This document shows, piece by piece, positions 7,772-15,437 of a stretch of DNA of 32,438 nt. The notes under the pieces are model-generated. The model had not been told where the DNA came from and did no database searches. It saw nothing but the letters and a program-made list of their open reading frames with translations. The stretch's first letter is position 1. The number at the start of each line of letters is the position of its first letter. The translations under genes and the position numbers were made by a program. This DNA comes from Flavisolibacter sp. GTDB taxonomy: Bacteria > Bacteroidota > Bacteroidia > Chitinophagales > Chitinophagaceae. The stretch spans positions 1-32,438 of the forward strand of contig JAQBNG010000178.1 in assembly GCA_028288675.1 (NCBI GenBank). The letters are read 5' to 3'.

Positions 7772-8998
7772 CTATGCGATCTTCTCAAACAACGGGCACT
7801 TATTTTCTTTCTCGGGCAACACTGTTTCGTTGGCCCGTATCAGCGAAATAATATTGTATGATTTTGTATGGCAAAAAGGACAAGCATGCACATCACCGGC
7901 AGAATCGATATACACACTTCTGCTGCCAGAGAAGCATCCTACTCTTCGCTGGTGATAACCATGATATAATAAGGTGGGATGGTTACTATATTCTGTAGCG
8001 TGATTGATTTGCGTAAATGTTTTTTCAAGCAGTGTAATATGATGCTCATCCAGCAGCACTTCTTTATCTGCATAATGGCCCACTTGCCGTGGCTCTAATA
8101 CCTGTACAAACTGTACGCCCAGGCTTTTAGCAAAATCCATATAGGGGATTAGGTGTTCACCATCTAAAAAAGACTTTGTTGCACAAACGCTAAGGGCGGT
8201 AACAAGTCCATATCTTTTTGCATAAGCAACGGCATTTACAGCATTTACAAACGCATCTTCTTTACCCCGGAACAGGTTGTGCAGCTCCGGAATATAATGA
8301 TCAATGCTAACCACTACACCTGTGCAGCCTGCGTTCTTTAAAAGCCACGCATTTTGTGGGGTGAAATTAAAACCCGAAGTAAGCACCCAGCAAGCACTTT
8401 GAGGGCTTGCATACTGCACAAGGTCAATTAGATCCTTGATGCGCACCATCGGTTCGCCGCCGCTGAAATGAATTTGCAGCACGCCTTCTTTTTGGTAGAG
8501 GTCTATCACTTTATACAGGTCGTCTTTGGTAAAAGATTCTCTTTGATTCAGGTTATCCCATTCAAAGCAATGTTCGCAACGCATAGGGCATTTACGGGTG
8601 ATGGCAAGAAAAACAAATGACAGCTTCTCTCTTTCAGTAAGCGGCGATGCATGACGTTGCAATTCAGTTTTTATAAGGGAATCATACTCCTTTGAGGGCC
8701 AGCCGGGAGTGTATTGATTAAAATAATATTTGCCATCAACCCTGTACATTTTTTTCAGGTCGCCACCCCATACGTTGTTCCGCAGGGTAAGCATGGCTTT
8801 AAACGTTTGATACACTAATGCGGGCTTTTTTAAAATAACGCAGGCAAAATAAAAGATGCGCAGCTTGATGGCCCACCAGAGAACGGCTTTTTGTAAACGC
8901 GGTACCTGTTGCGATGAGGCGGAATGAACAATTGGAGAGACGGCAGGCCTTACCGCAGGCTGCGCAAACGAGGACAGTGAGGGGAGTATCGTTTCCAT
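7772..8998 (-). CDS. Radical SAM enzyme with SPASM/twitch-like C-terminus
   Basis: A 408-residue iron-sulphur enzyme. The radical SAM cluster motif is C137-x3-C141-x2-C144 (CPMRCEHC), followed by the SAM-binding GGEP at 180-183. A C-terminal cysteine set (C355, C373, C376, C401; YIDSAGDVHACPFC in the middle) matches a SPASM or shortened twitch domain that would hold an auxiliary 4Fe-4S cluster. Enzymes of this build usually modify peptides or proteins, for example by thioether formation or carbon-carbon links, or act on carbohydrates. The N-terminal 115 residues are an extra region with a hydrophobic patch near 38-56. The gene starts 21 bases after an upstream lipoprotein gene on the same strand, so that lipoprotein is the leading candidate partner or substrate. 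No short precursor peptide was seen. Confidence 0.85.
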   Translation of the reverse strand: METILPSLSSFAQPAVRPAVSPIVHSASSQQVPRLQKAVLWWAIKLRIFYFACVILKKPALVYQTFKAMLTLRNNVWGGDLKKMYRVDGKYYFNQYTPGWPSKEYDSLIKTELQRHASPLTEREKLSFVFLAITRKCPMRCEHCFEWDNLNQRESFTKDDLYKVIDLYQKEGVLQIHFSGGEPMVRIKDLIDLVQYASPQSACWVLTSGFNFTPQNAWLLKNAGCTGVVVSIDHYIPELHNLFRGKEDAFVNAVNAVAYAKRYGLVTALSVCATKSFLDGEHLIPYMDFAKSLGVQFVQVLEPRQVGHYADKEVLLDEHHITLLEKTFTQINHATEYSNHPTLLYHGYHQRRVGCFSGSRSVYIDSAGDVHACPFCHTKSYNIISLIRANETVLPEKENKCPLFEKIA

Positions 8999-9019
8999 AA
9001 CTAATTTTTATTACAATGA

Positions 9020-10681
9020 TTATTTAGCAGCCATGAAGCGCAGGTTTTCTCTTTGTATTTGTTTATACAATTCTTTACCGTACACTGGAAAAGCATTTGG
9101 CTTTACAAATTGTTTTAGAAAAGCTACGTTAGGGCCGTTGGTAAAATTTCGGATGTGTTGATACCAGCCTTTTGTATGCAGAATAAAGGTTTGCGTTTTT
9201 GAAGGATCAACAACCGGTGCGGATTTGTAACTGATAGTTGCAGCATTGCCTATATGCGGTTGTTCTAAATAAAGCCCATCTTCTTTTTGAAGCGAAGGCA
9301 ATGCATCTTTTCCGTTTTCATCTGTTGCGGTAACCGGCGATAGCTTTTCAATGGAGAACTTGTTATCAGCGGAGAAATCAAGTCCGGCATAATCAATCTC
9401 CCAGAACATAAAGCCGCTTGACAAGCTGATTTCTACCATGTCTTTGTCCGTATCAATTAAGTCAAGCGGCACAACAATGGTGCGGTTAGCCAACGGCCCG
9501 ATAGTAGTAATATCTGTTATGTTTTTCCATCCTTTGCTGGTGTTAACAGAAACCGACAATGGCATCTTCTGTTCCTTGGTCCATTGTATTAATTCCTTAG
9601 CTGGTTTTTTAGCTTGCTTCTTCATGTACCTGGCATAATAGCTTCCAAAGCCTTTTGCCAGTTCGCCATAAAGCAGGTCAAGCCAATAAGCATTTTTCAG
9701 TGTCAGCACCAGCTTTGCCTTTTGCGCACAGGGTTCTTTTTTAAATTGCAGTGCGATGATATTGTCAGCATTTGCGGTAGTGGCGTCGTCCATATAAGCA
9801 ACGGCATTATCGTTTTCTTTTTCTAATGCCGGCAATAGGTTTTTGTTGCCATTGAGCTTAGCGGCAACTGGTGTTTGCGGTGCCCCAATAGTGTATAAAC
9901 GGCCGCTTTCGTCCGACAGGATTTTGGTACCTGCATCATGGGTAATTACCAGCAGGTTAGCAAAATCAGTGTATTGTTTTTCTTTTAACTCATTAGTGAT
10001 TTTTAGCTGCAAACTACCGTCTGCTAATGGCGCCATTTTCAGTGGCAGGTAATCGTGCCTTGCCAGTTGCGGATAAATAGCGCCGCCATATATTTCGCCC
10101 TGCAGTGCAAATTCTTTTCCATTGTAAGCGCTTACAAACGGGCAGGAACTTTTGGTAGCGGCAACAATAATAGCAGCCACTGCAAAGACGCCCAAAGTGG
10201 TACCAATAGCTCCTATCACATAACTATTGGTTGTTCGTTTATTATCTTTCTCTATTACCTCAATCTTTGTCACCTTGTCAAGTGGCAGGTTAAAGTTTTC
10301 ACCCGGCAGGGCGCTATAGTTAACAGATGTGTAAAGGTGTACCTCACTTAAAACAGCTACGTCGGTTAGCCCAATTTTGCTATATCGCATGTTTCCTCCC
10401 CTCCCATTTACCAGGTGCAGCTTATGTTCTGGAGGCAAAGTATCAAGCAACGCAGTAAGTGATTTTTGGTCGGCACTCACCACAATGTTTTTCATATACA
10501 AAGCCTGCGAGCCGTTGCGTAAAATAAAATGCCTGTTCTGCAGCCGTAGCGAGTCAATGGTACTACTGGCGTAGGAGCCGTTTCGGGCCGAAGCCGTCTT
10601 ATAATAATTATGGCAACTGCCCGTCAGCAATAAAAACAGGAGACCGACTAACAAGTTGCGGCAATTTTTAAGCAATAGCAT
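9020..10681 (-). CDS. Large lipoprotein of unknown function, paired with radical SAM gene
   Basis: Starting at the ATG at 10681 gives 553 residues and places a lipobox (LLLTGSC, C23) after a hydrophobic signal; the frame is open to 10735, but that would bury the signal. A second hydrophobic, glycine-rich segment lies near residues 155-176 and is followed at once by SSCPFVSAYNGKEF (C180) and then GEIYGGAIYPQLARHDYLPL-like sequence. I have the impression that CPF-x-YNG blocks recur in Bacteroidota lipoproteins, but no function is known to me. The rest is mixed alpha/beta with no catalytic motif. The radical SAM gene follows after 21 bases, so the two form an operon. It could be the substrate of that enzyme or an envelope partner that carries its product. 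Confidence 0.7.
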   Translation of the reverse strand: MLLLKNCRNLLVGLLFLLLTGSCHNYYKTASARNGSYASSTIDSLRLQNRHFILRNGSQALYMKNIVVSADQKSLTALLDTLPPEHKLHLVNGRGGNMRYSKIGLTDVAVLSEVHLYTSVNYSALPGENFNLPLDKVTKIEVIEKDNKRTTNSYVIGAIGTTLGVFAVAAIIVAATKSSCPFVSAYNGKEFALQGEIYGGAIYPQLARHDYLPLKMAPLADGSLQLKITNELKEKQYTDFANLLVITHDAGTKILSDESGRLYTIGAPQTPVAAKLNGNKNLLPALEKENDNAVAYMDDATTANADNIIALQFKKEPCAQKAKLVLTLKNAYWLDLLYGELAKGFGSYYARYMKKQAKKPAKELIQWTKEQKMPLSVSVNTSKGWKNITDITTIGPLANRTIVVPLDLIDTDKDMVEISLSSGFMFWEIDYAGLDFSADNKFSIEKLSPVTATDENGKDALPSLQKEDGLYLEQPHIGNAATISYKSAPVVDPSKTQTFILHTKGWYQHIRNFTNGPNVAFLKQFVKPNAFPVYGKELYKQIQRENLRFMAAK

Positions 10682-10765
10682 AGTAGATGATTTACATTGA
10701 ATAAATAATTTTCTACAAAGGCTGGACAGTTTCAAAAGGAGGGAATCACCAATAGCTTTTACGAA

Positions 10766-11368
10766 TTAAAACAGGTAACCAACAGTTAAGGCGGCAAAGC
10801 GATTTCGCCATTCCGAAAATGCATATATGCCGGCAGCGGCATTGGTAAAACCGTGCGTATAGGACAGGTTTATGGAGAACCCAATTGGTGTTTGATAGCC
10901 TAATAAAACATCAGCGCCAACATCAGTGGATTTAAAGCCGCTATATTGATTGCTATTTTTTGAGAAACTAATTACAGGGCCTGCGCCAATAAAAAAACCG
11001 CTGTGTTTTTCTTTAAATGAATGAATGATGTTCAGTGGTAACTCCAGGTAGGTAACACCATCGGAAGTAGAATAGGAATAGGAGGTGTTATTTGAACGGT
11101 AAGTGTAATCTTCATTTATACCTTTTCTTGAAAATTGCAGACCCGGTTGCAGGCTCCAATGCCCCTTTAGCGGAACCTGCAAAAAGGCGCCGGCTACAAA
11201 ACCAGCAGAGCTTCTGAATGATCTTGTGGTGTTAGGCCTGGAAATAGAAGTTACTGTTGCCATGGACAGGCCGAGGCCAAGCTTTATTCCAACTTGGGTC
11301 TGTGCCTTTATACTGCTTGCAAAAGCGGTGAAGAATAGTAGCAGGCCAGGTAGTAATGACAGTCGCAT
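10766..11368 (-). CDS. Outer-membrane beta-barrel protein (PorT-like)
   Basis: From the ATG at 11368 the product is 200 residues with a clean signal peptide (RLSLLPGLLLFFTAFASSIKAQ). The longer open frame to 11653 gives no sensible N-terminus and overlaps the divergent gene's leader. The mature part starts VGIKLGLGLSMATV and shows alternating residues typical of eight-stranded barrels, with GFVAGAFLQVPL, YLELPLNIIHSF and GFFIGAGPVISF strands and a terminal aromatic in VGYLF. This is the outer-membrane beta-barrel/PorT-like group that is abundant in Bacteroidota. The start codon overlaps the stop of a 44-codon ORF (TAATG), which suggests translational coupling. Ligand or role unknown. Confidence 0.82.
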   Translation of the reverse strand: MRLSLLPGLLLFFTAFASSIKAQTQVGIKLGLGLSMATVTSISRPNTTRSFRSSAGFVAGAFLQVPLKGHWSLQPGLQFSRKGINEDYTYRSNNTSYSYSTSDGVTYLELPLNIIHSFKEKHSGFFIGAGPVISFSKNSNQYSGFKSTDVGADVLLGYQTPIGFSINLSYTHGFTNAAAGIYAFSEWRNRFAALTVGYLF

Positions 11369-11502
11369 TAGAAAAGTTTTTGTGTGAAGGTTAATTGAAA
11401 GCCTGGCGTTTTCCGGAACGTTAGTAACGGCGCGTTGGTTTGTGGAGCAAAGGGTTGGCAGCACAAGGAAAGCAACCGAAGAAAGCAGATCATTTTTTTC
11501 AT
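11368..11502 (-). CDS. 44-codon upstream ORF coupled to beta-barrel gene
   Basis: An ATG frame begins MKKMICFLRLLSLCC and runs 44 codons to a TAA whose last base is the first base of the next gene's ATG (TAATG). The first 15 residues look like a signal peptide or small membrane anchor with two adjacent cysteines; the rest (QPFAPQTNAPLLTF and onward) is basic and lacks a known motif. It may be a leader peptide that controls translation of the beta-barrel gene, a tiny secreted protein, or a decayed gene start. Its placement and exact overlap are what support it; conservation is untested. Confidence 0.4.
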   Translation of the reverse strand: MKKMICFLRLLSLCCQPFAPQTNAPLLTFRKTPGFQLTFTQKLF

Positions 11503-11737
11503 AAGCAGTTGTTTTAATTGCGACCTGAGCGAAGAAGAATTGAAAAAAAGTTGTTTGGCGATAAATGTTAACCTGCACTAAAGTAGCCCTGCACCATACC
11601 CTGTTTCTAATTGAATTTTGAGGACTGATAAAATCAATTTGCATTTTTTGCAACTAATGAGTGACGGAGCATTTCTTATACAAATTTTTTATACTATCTT
11701 GACTTTGTATAACTGCCCCCCCTTTAAACTTCACTCC

Positions 11738-12745
11738 ATGCCGGAAAAGCAAATTCAGGAATATCTTTTTCAACGTATTAAAGAAGCTTTGCCACCGGGC
11801 AGACCATTGGTTGAAACCATTTCCGAGGTTTTGCATATTAGCTACGATAGTGCTTACAGAAGAATAAGAGGGGAGACATTATTAGTGCTGGAAGAAGCAA
11901 AGATTCTTTGTCAGCAATATGCTATTTCTTTAGACCAGCTTTTAACGCTCAGGAGTAATTCTATTGTATTTGAAAGTGTAGAGATGAATCATGGAGCGAA
12001 CGATTTTAAAACGTATTTGAAGGGTGTATTAGAGCGTCTTAAACAGCTAAATACATTCAAGCAAAAAAGCATCATCTATCTTACCAAAGACCTTCCTGTT
12101 TTTTACCAGTTTTGTTATAGGCCCGTTTTTGCCTTTCGCTATTTTTCCTGGACGAAAGCGTTATTCCGGCAACAGGGCTCTATTCCTACAAAATTTTTTC
12201 CCGATTGCCTGCCTCTTGATATTGAAGCATTGGGTGCAGAAATCATGTCTGTTTATAGCAAAATACCTTCTGTTGAAATATGGAACAAGGAAAGTATAAA
12301 TAACATTCTGCAGCAAATAAGCCATTGCCAGGAGGCTGGATTAGTAACTGAAGGCGATGCCCGCGAGATATATGATGGCTTGCGTAAAACACTGGAGCAT
12401 TTACAAATACAGGCCGAGTATGGGTGCAAGTTTTTGCCGGGAGAAGAACCACGTACCAAAAAGGATAATTATCAACTCTTTTATAATCGTGTTGGCTTAG
12501 GTGAGAACATTATACTGACTACCTATGATGATTATAAAGCGCTGTACTTTGATTATGATATGTTGAACTACCTGACCACCACAGACGAAACTTTTTGTAA
12601 CGGGGCCTTCCTGCGCATGCAAACTATTATGCAAAAAAGCACACTCATTAGCAGCAGCAGCGAAAAGCAGCGCACTGTTTTTTTTAATCTTCTTTTTGCA
12701 AAGCTGCCGCCTTATGTGGTAATTAAAGAAAAACTGGTCTTATGA
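11738..12745 (+). CDS. Helix-turn-helix protein with unknown C-terminal domain (paralogue 1)
   Basis: The ATG at 11738 gives 335 residues, almost the same length as the next gene, and starts just before the domain; the longer frame back to 11618 runs across the promoter region. Residues about 5-70 form an XRE/BetR-like helix-turn-helix (ISEVLHISYDSAYRRIRGE, then EEAKILCQQYAISLDQLL). The remaining 260 residues are mostly helical with conserved blocks shared with the paralogue: YLTKDLPVF, FRYFSWTKAL, EIWNKES and KSTLISSSSEKQR..FF. I know of similar Bacteroidota regulators but no named family for the C-terminal part, which may bind a ligand or a partner. The stop overlaps the next start as ATGA, so the two are translationally coupled. 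It diverges from the beta-barrel gene. Confidence 0.75.
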   Translation: MPEKQIQEYLFQRIKEALPPGRPLVETISEVLHISYDSAYRRIRGETLLVLEEAKILCQQYAISLDQLLTLRSNSIVFESVEMNHGANDFKTYLKGVLERLKQLNTFKQKSIIYLTKDLPVFYQFCYRPVFAFRYFSWTKALFRQQGSIPTKFFPDCLPLDIEALGAEIMSVYSKIPSVEIWNKESINNILQQISHCQEAGLVTEGDAREIYDGLRKTLEHLQIQAEYGCKFLPGEEPRTKKDNYQLFYNRVGLGENIILTTYDDYKALYFDYDMLNYLTTTDETFCNGAFLRMQTIMQKSTLISSSSEKQRTVFFNLLFAKLPPYVVIKEKLVL

Positions 12746-13746
12746 ATATAGAAGCGATACAGGTGCAGCTGTTTCAGCAGATAAAAAACAAGACGAACGC
12801 CGCATCATTGGTAGATGAAATTGCAGCGGCTTTAAACATAAGCACGGACAGCGCTTACCGCAGAATACGAGGCGAGAAACCGGTTACACTTGAAGAAGTA
12901 TATATTTTGTGTAGCCGTTACCAACTTTCGCTGGATGCGTTACTAAGCCTAAAAACCGATGCCATTTCTTTCCAGGGAAAATTTATTGACCCTGTTTCTT
13001 TTCGCTTTGAAGAATACATAGCATCGGTCTTGCAACAAGTAAAATACATGGCGTCATTTAAGGAGCGTTCGATGTATTATTTATGTAAGGACATCCCTTT
13101 GTTTCATCATTACCAGTTTAAAGAATTGGCTGCATTTAAATATTATTTCTGGCATAAAACCTTATTGCAGTCGCCCCAGTTTGTTTCAAAAAAGGTTTCA
13201 CTCAAAGGCTATCCTGTTGAACTTTATGAGGCCGGAAGAAAAGCGCTGGACGTTTACAATCAAATAAACTCTTACGAGATATGGAACATGGAAAGCTTAA
13301 ACGGTACGTTGCGGCAGGTGGAATTCTATCATGATATGCAGGCTTTTCAAAGCGAAGATGATCTACTAAAGATCTATGAATCGTTGGAAAGCTTATTCAC
13401 CCATTTAGAGACCCAGGCAGAGTTGGGGTATAAATTTGACAGTAATGATCCTGACCGCAAACCGATGGCACGTTTTCACATGTATTTTAATGAAGTGGTG
13501 ATTGGCGATAATTCAATTTTGGCGGTATTGGACGGTTCTAAGATTTGTTTTCTTACCCATACCGGTTTCAATTTTATTATGACAAGAGATCTACCTTTTT
13601 GTGAGAACCTCTATAGCTATTATCAAAACCTGATGCGCAAGTCAACATTAATCAGTTCTGTTAGCGAACGGGAGCGGTCAAAATTTTTCTCCGTGTTGCG
13701 TAACCGCATTGCTTTGCGAAAGGAGAAACTTAAAGTATCAATCTGA
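12742..13746 (+). CDS. Helix-turn-helix protein with unknown C-terminal domain (paralogue 2)
   Basis: A 334-residue full-length paralogue of the preceding gene. Its N-terminus carries the same helix-turn-helix (LNISTDSAYRRIRGEKPVT, then LEEVYILCSRYQLSLDALL). Matching C-terminal blocks are YLCKDIPLFHHY, FKYYFWHKTLL, EIWNMESLNG, TQAELGYKF and MRKSTLISSVSERERSKFF. The ATG overlaps the previous stop by four bases (ATGA), which normally gives near-equal synthesis, so a heteromeric regulator is plausible. The DNA-recognition helix SAYRRIRGE is almost identical in both copies, suggesting they read the same or similar operators, whereas the C-terminal domains have diverged more. The target is unknown; the divergent beta-barrel operon is the nearest candidate. 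Confidence 0.75.
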   Translation: MNIEAIQVQLFQQIKNKTNAASLVDEIAAALNISTDSAYRRIRGEKPVTLEEVYILCSRYQLSLDALLSLKTDAISFQGKFIDPVSFRFEEYIASVLQQVKYMASFKERSMYYLCKDIPLFHHYQFKELAAFKYYFWHKTLLQSPQFVSKKVSLKGYPVELYEAGRKALDVYNQINSYEIWNMESLNGTLRQVEFYHDMQAFQSEDDLLKIYESLESLFTHLETQAELGYKFDSNDPDRKPMARFHMYFNEVVIGDNSILAVLDGSKICFLTHTGFNFIMTRDLPFCENLYSYYQNLMRKSTLISSVSERERSKFFSVLRNRIALRKEKLKVSI

Positions 13747-13797
13747 AGCAGGCAGCAAAATCATCGATATTTTGTTAGTTCACATAGAGCGGACGCC

Positions 13798-14337
13798 TTA
13801 CTCCCAAATGGCACTAAATAAAACAGCAAAGCTGCAATCACCAAGGTTAAAATCATAGGGACTGTTCTGCTCAACTGCCTGATGTTGGTATTTACCCATC
13901 ACCAACTTGTAAATTTCAACTGTTTGGGTTTCTATATCAATCATCAGGTAATAAGGAATTCCTTCAGCCTCATATTTTGGATACTTTGTATGGCGGTCCT
14001 TCATAGCCGTGCCTTCTGATAGTATTTCAACAACAAGATCAGGTGTAAAGTCAAGGTATCTTTTTATGATGGGTTTGCAAACGATAAGGAGGTCGGGATT
14101 GAATACTGTGTCCTCAGAAAGTTTATAATCGATAGGCTGATAAACTTTGCAGCCACAACTATTTTTTTTTAAAGCTTCCCTGAATACTGAATGGATATTT
14201 CCAGCAACCCACTGATGTTTGGGTACTGGCATTGGAGCCATCGCATAGGGGATACCATCAATCAGTTCCCAACGGCCTTCCCATTGGATGTACTCTTCAT
14301 AAGTATATTGTGGCAGTAATTTGAAAGCTGAACTCAT
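13798..14337 (-). CDS. Uma2-family (DUF820) restriction endonuclease-like protein
   Basis: A 179-residue protein of the Uma2 family, which has a PD-(D/E)xK nuclease fold. Visible landmarks are YTYEEYIQWEGRWELIDGIPYAM at the start with the family's ELIDG, NPDLLIV (about 99-105) and DLVVEILSEGTAMKDRHTKYPKYEAEG (about 120-146), followed by YYLMID. The acidic residues in NPD, VEIL and the K in RHTKYPKY positions fit the active-site pattern. Family members are numerous in cyanobacteria and Bacteroidota, and their function is not settled. The gene begins 9 bases after the flavin reductase stop on the same strand, so the two are probably cotranscribed, with no evident shared role. Confidence 0.88.
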   Translation of the reverse strand: MSSAFKLLPQYTYEEYIQWEGRWELIDGIPYAMAPMPVPKHQWVAGNIHSVFREALKKNSCGCKVYQPIDYKLSEDTVFNPDLLIVCKPIIKRYLDFTPDLVVEILSEGTAMKDRHTKYPKYEAEGIPYYLMIDIETQTVEIYKLVMGKYQHQAVEQNSPYDFNLGDCSFAVLFSAIWE

Positions 14338-14346
14338 GATTTAAAA

Positions 14347-15237
14347 TTAGTGAATATTCTCTGCAGCCAGCAACACCTGCCACGCTTCCTGCACCTTGTT
14401 TTCATCTAACAACTTTGCCGCATAGCTATGCACTTCTCTTTCCATATCGGTGGGATTGATAGAATAATACTGAACTATATTTTTTAGATGTTCATCATCA
14501 AACGAAGGTTGTACAACCGGCATCTCATTCACATTTCCTAACATTCCCAAATGGTTTCCAGTAAGCAGCTTACTAAACCTGATGCTTTCCGGCAACGTAT
14601 CTATACCAATACCTAGTTTTATATTGGGCTTTGGAACAATGAACAGCGACTCCTTTGTTACCCTGCAATACCAGTCACCTCCTAATCTTGCAATGTGCTC
14701 TATTTTGGTTTGATCAAATTTTTTATCTGCATTCAATAAGCTGTCATCAATATGCAGCATCAGTACTTCGCAAATCACTAATTGTCCTGCGCCTCCAGCC
14801 TCGCCCAGCGATTTTATTTCAAGCACTTTGCATTCCAACTTTGCCTTGCTTTCCTTTACCATTGGCGGCTTAACAATTGTTGCCGGTTCTTTTGTAAAGC
14901 CTGCTTTTATAAATTCATCTGTTCCCTTTGGGTATTCGCAACTTGCCAGCGAGGCTTGCTGCACCATATCATAAGTAACGATATTGATAACTACTTCGGG
15001 AACCTCCTGTACATTTTGCAACGTGTGTTTTGTAGTATTGTCTCTTACTCTCCTTGCCGGCGAAAAAATAACAACAGGAGGGTTAGACGAGAACATATTG
15101 AAGAAGGAAAAAGGACTCAGGTTGACATTGCCCTCTTTATCAATAGTGGAAGCAAAGCAAACGGGACGTGGGGCCACTACATGCTGCAGGTAATATTGTT
15201 TGTCGATGGGCGAGAGATCTTTCAGGTCGAAAATCAT
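14347..15237 (-). CDS. Flavin reductase-like FMN-binding protein
   Basis: A 296-residue protein of the flavin reductase/FMN-binding split-barrel family. Family signatures are seen at the start: APRPVCFASTIDKEGNVNLSPFSFFN (about 22-47), then PPVVIFSPARR and TKHTLQNVQEVPEVVINIV, which form the FMN-binding barrel. The C-terminal 90 residues are an extension (IEHIARLGGDWYCRV, then KLGIGIDTLPESIRFS) often found in the larger subgroup. It would use NAD(P)H to reduce FMN or act as a flavoprotein with a separate substrate. Uma2 follows 9 bases downstream. The fumarylacetoacetase-family gene is 1.3 kb away on the same strand, and these two families sometimes neighbour each other in aromatic amino acid catabolism, but nothing links them directly. 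Confidence 0.88.
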   Translation of the reverse strand: MIFDLKDLSPIDKQYYLQHVVAPRPVCFASTIDKEGNVNLSPFSFFNMFSSNPPVVIFSPARRVRDNTTKHTLQNVQEVPEVVINIVTYDMVQQASLASCEYPKGTDEFIKAGFTKEPATIVKPPMVKESKAKLECKVLEIKSLGEAGGAGQLVICEVLMLHIDDSLLNADKKFDQTKIEHIARLGGDWYCRVTKESLFIVPKPNIKLGIGIDTLPESIRFSKLLTGNHLGMLGNVNEMPVVQPSFDDEHLKNIVQYYSINPTDMEREVHSYAAKLLDENKVQEAWQVLLAAENIH

Positions 15238-15437
15238 GTGGCGAAATTAGTTGACTGGTTAAATAGTTGATTGTTTTATCAATAAGGTTGTTTTATAAAA
15301 TGGGTCGACTGATCCACCAAATAAACCAATCACCCCTCTTACGAGCCGCTAGTCCATAATTCGATTATTAATGTAACATCACCACGCTTACATTCGTTCT
15401 ACGAAGGAATTCGTCATTTAAAATCAAAACCCATTTT

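Noticed and set aside
11369-11653. The longer start for the beta-barrel protein at 11653.
   Set aside because: It gives no signal peptide at the N-terminus and overlaps the divergent HTH gene's upstream region, whereas the ATG at 11368 starts a clean signal peptide.
11618-11737. The longer start for HTH paralogue 1 at 11618.
   Set aside because: The extra 40 residues lie over the likely promoter, and the ATG at 11738 gives a length matching its paralogue.
13757-13775. CAAAAT/ATTTTG hairpin between the second HTH gene and the Uma2 gene as a terminator.
   Set aside because: Only six A-T-rich pairs and no convincing T tract, so it was not called as a feature.
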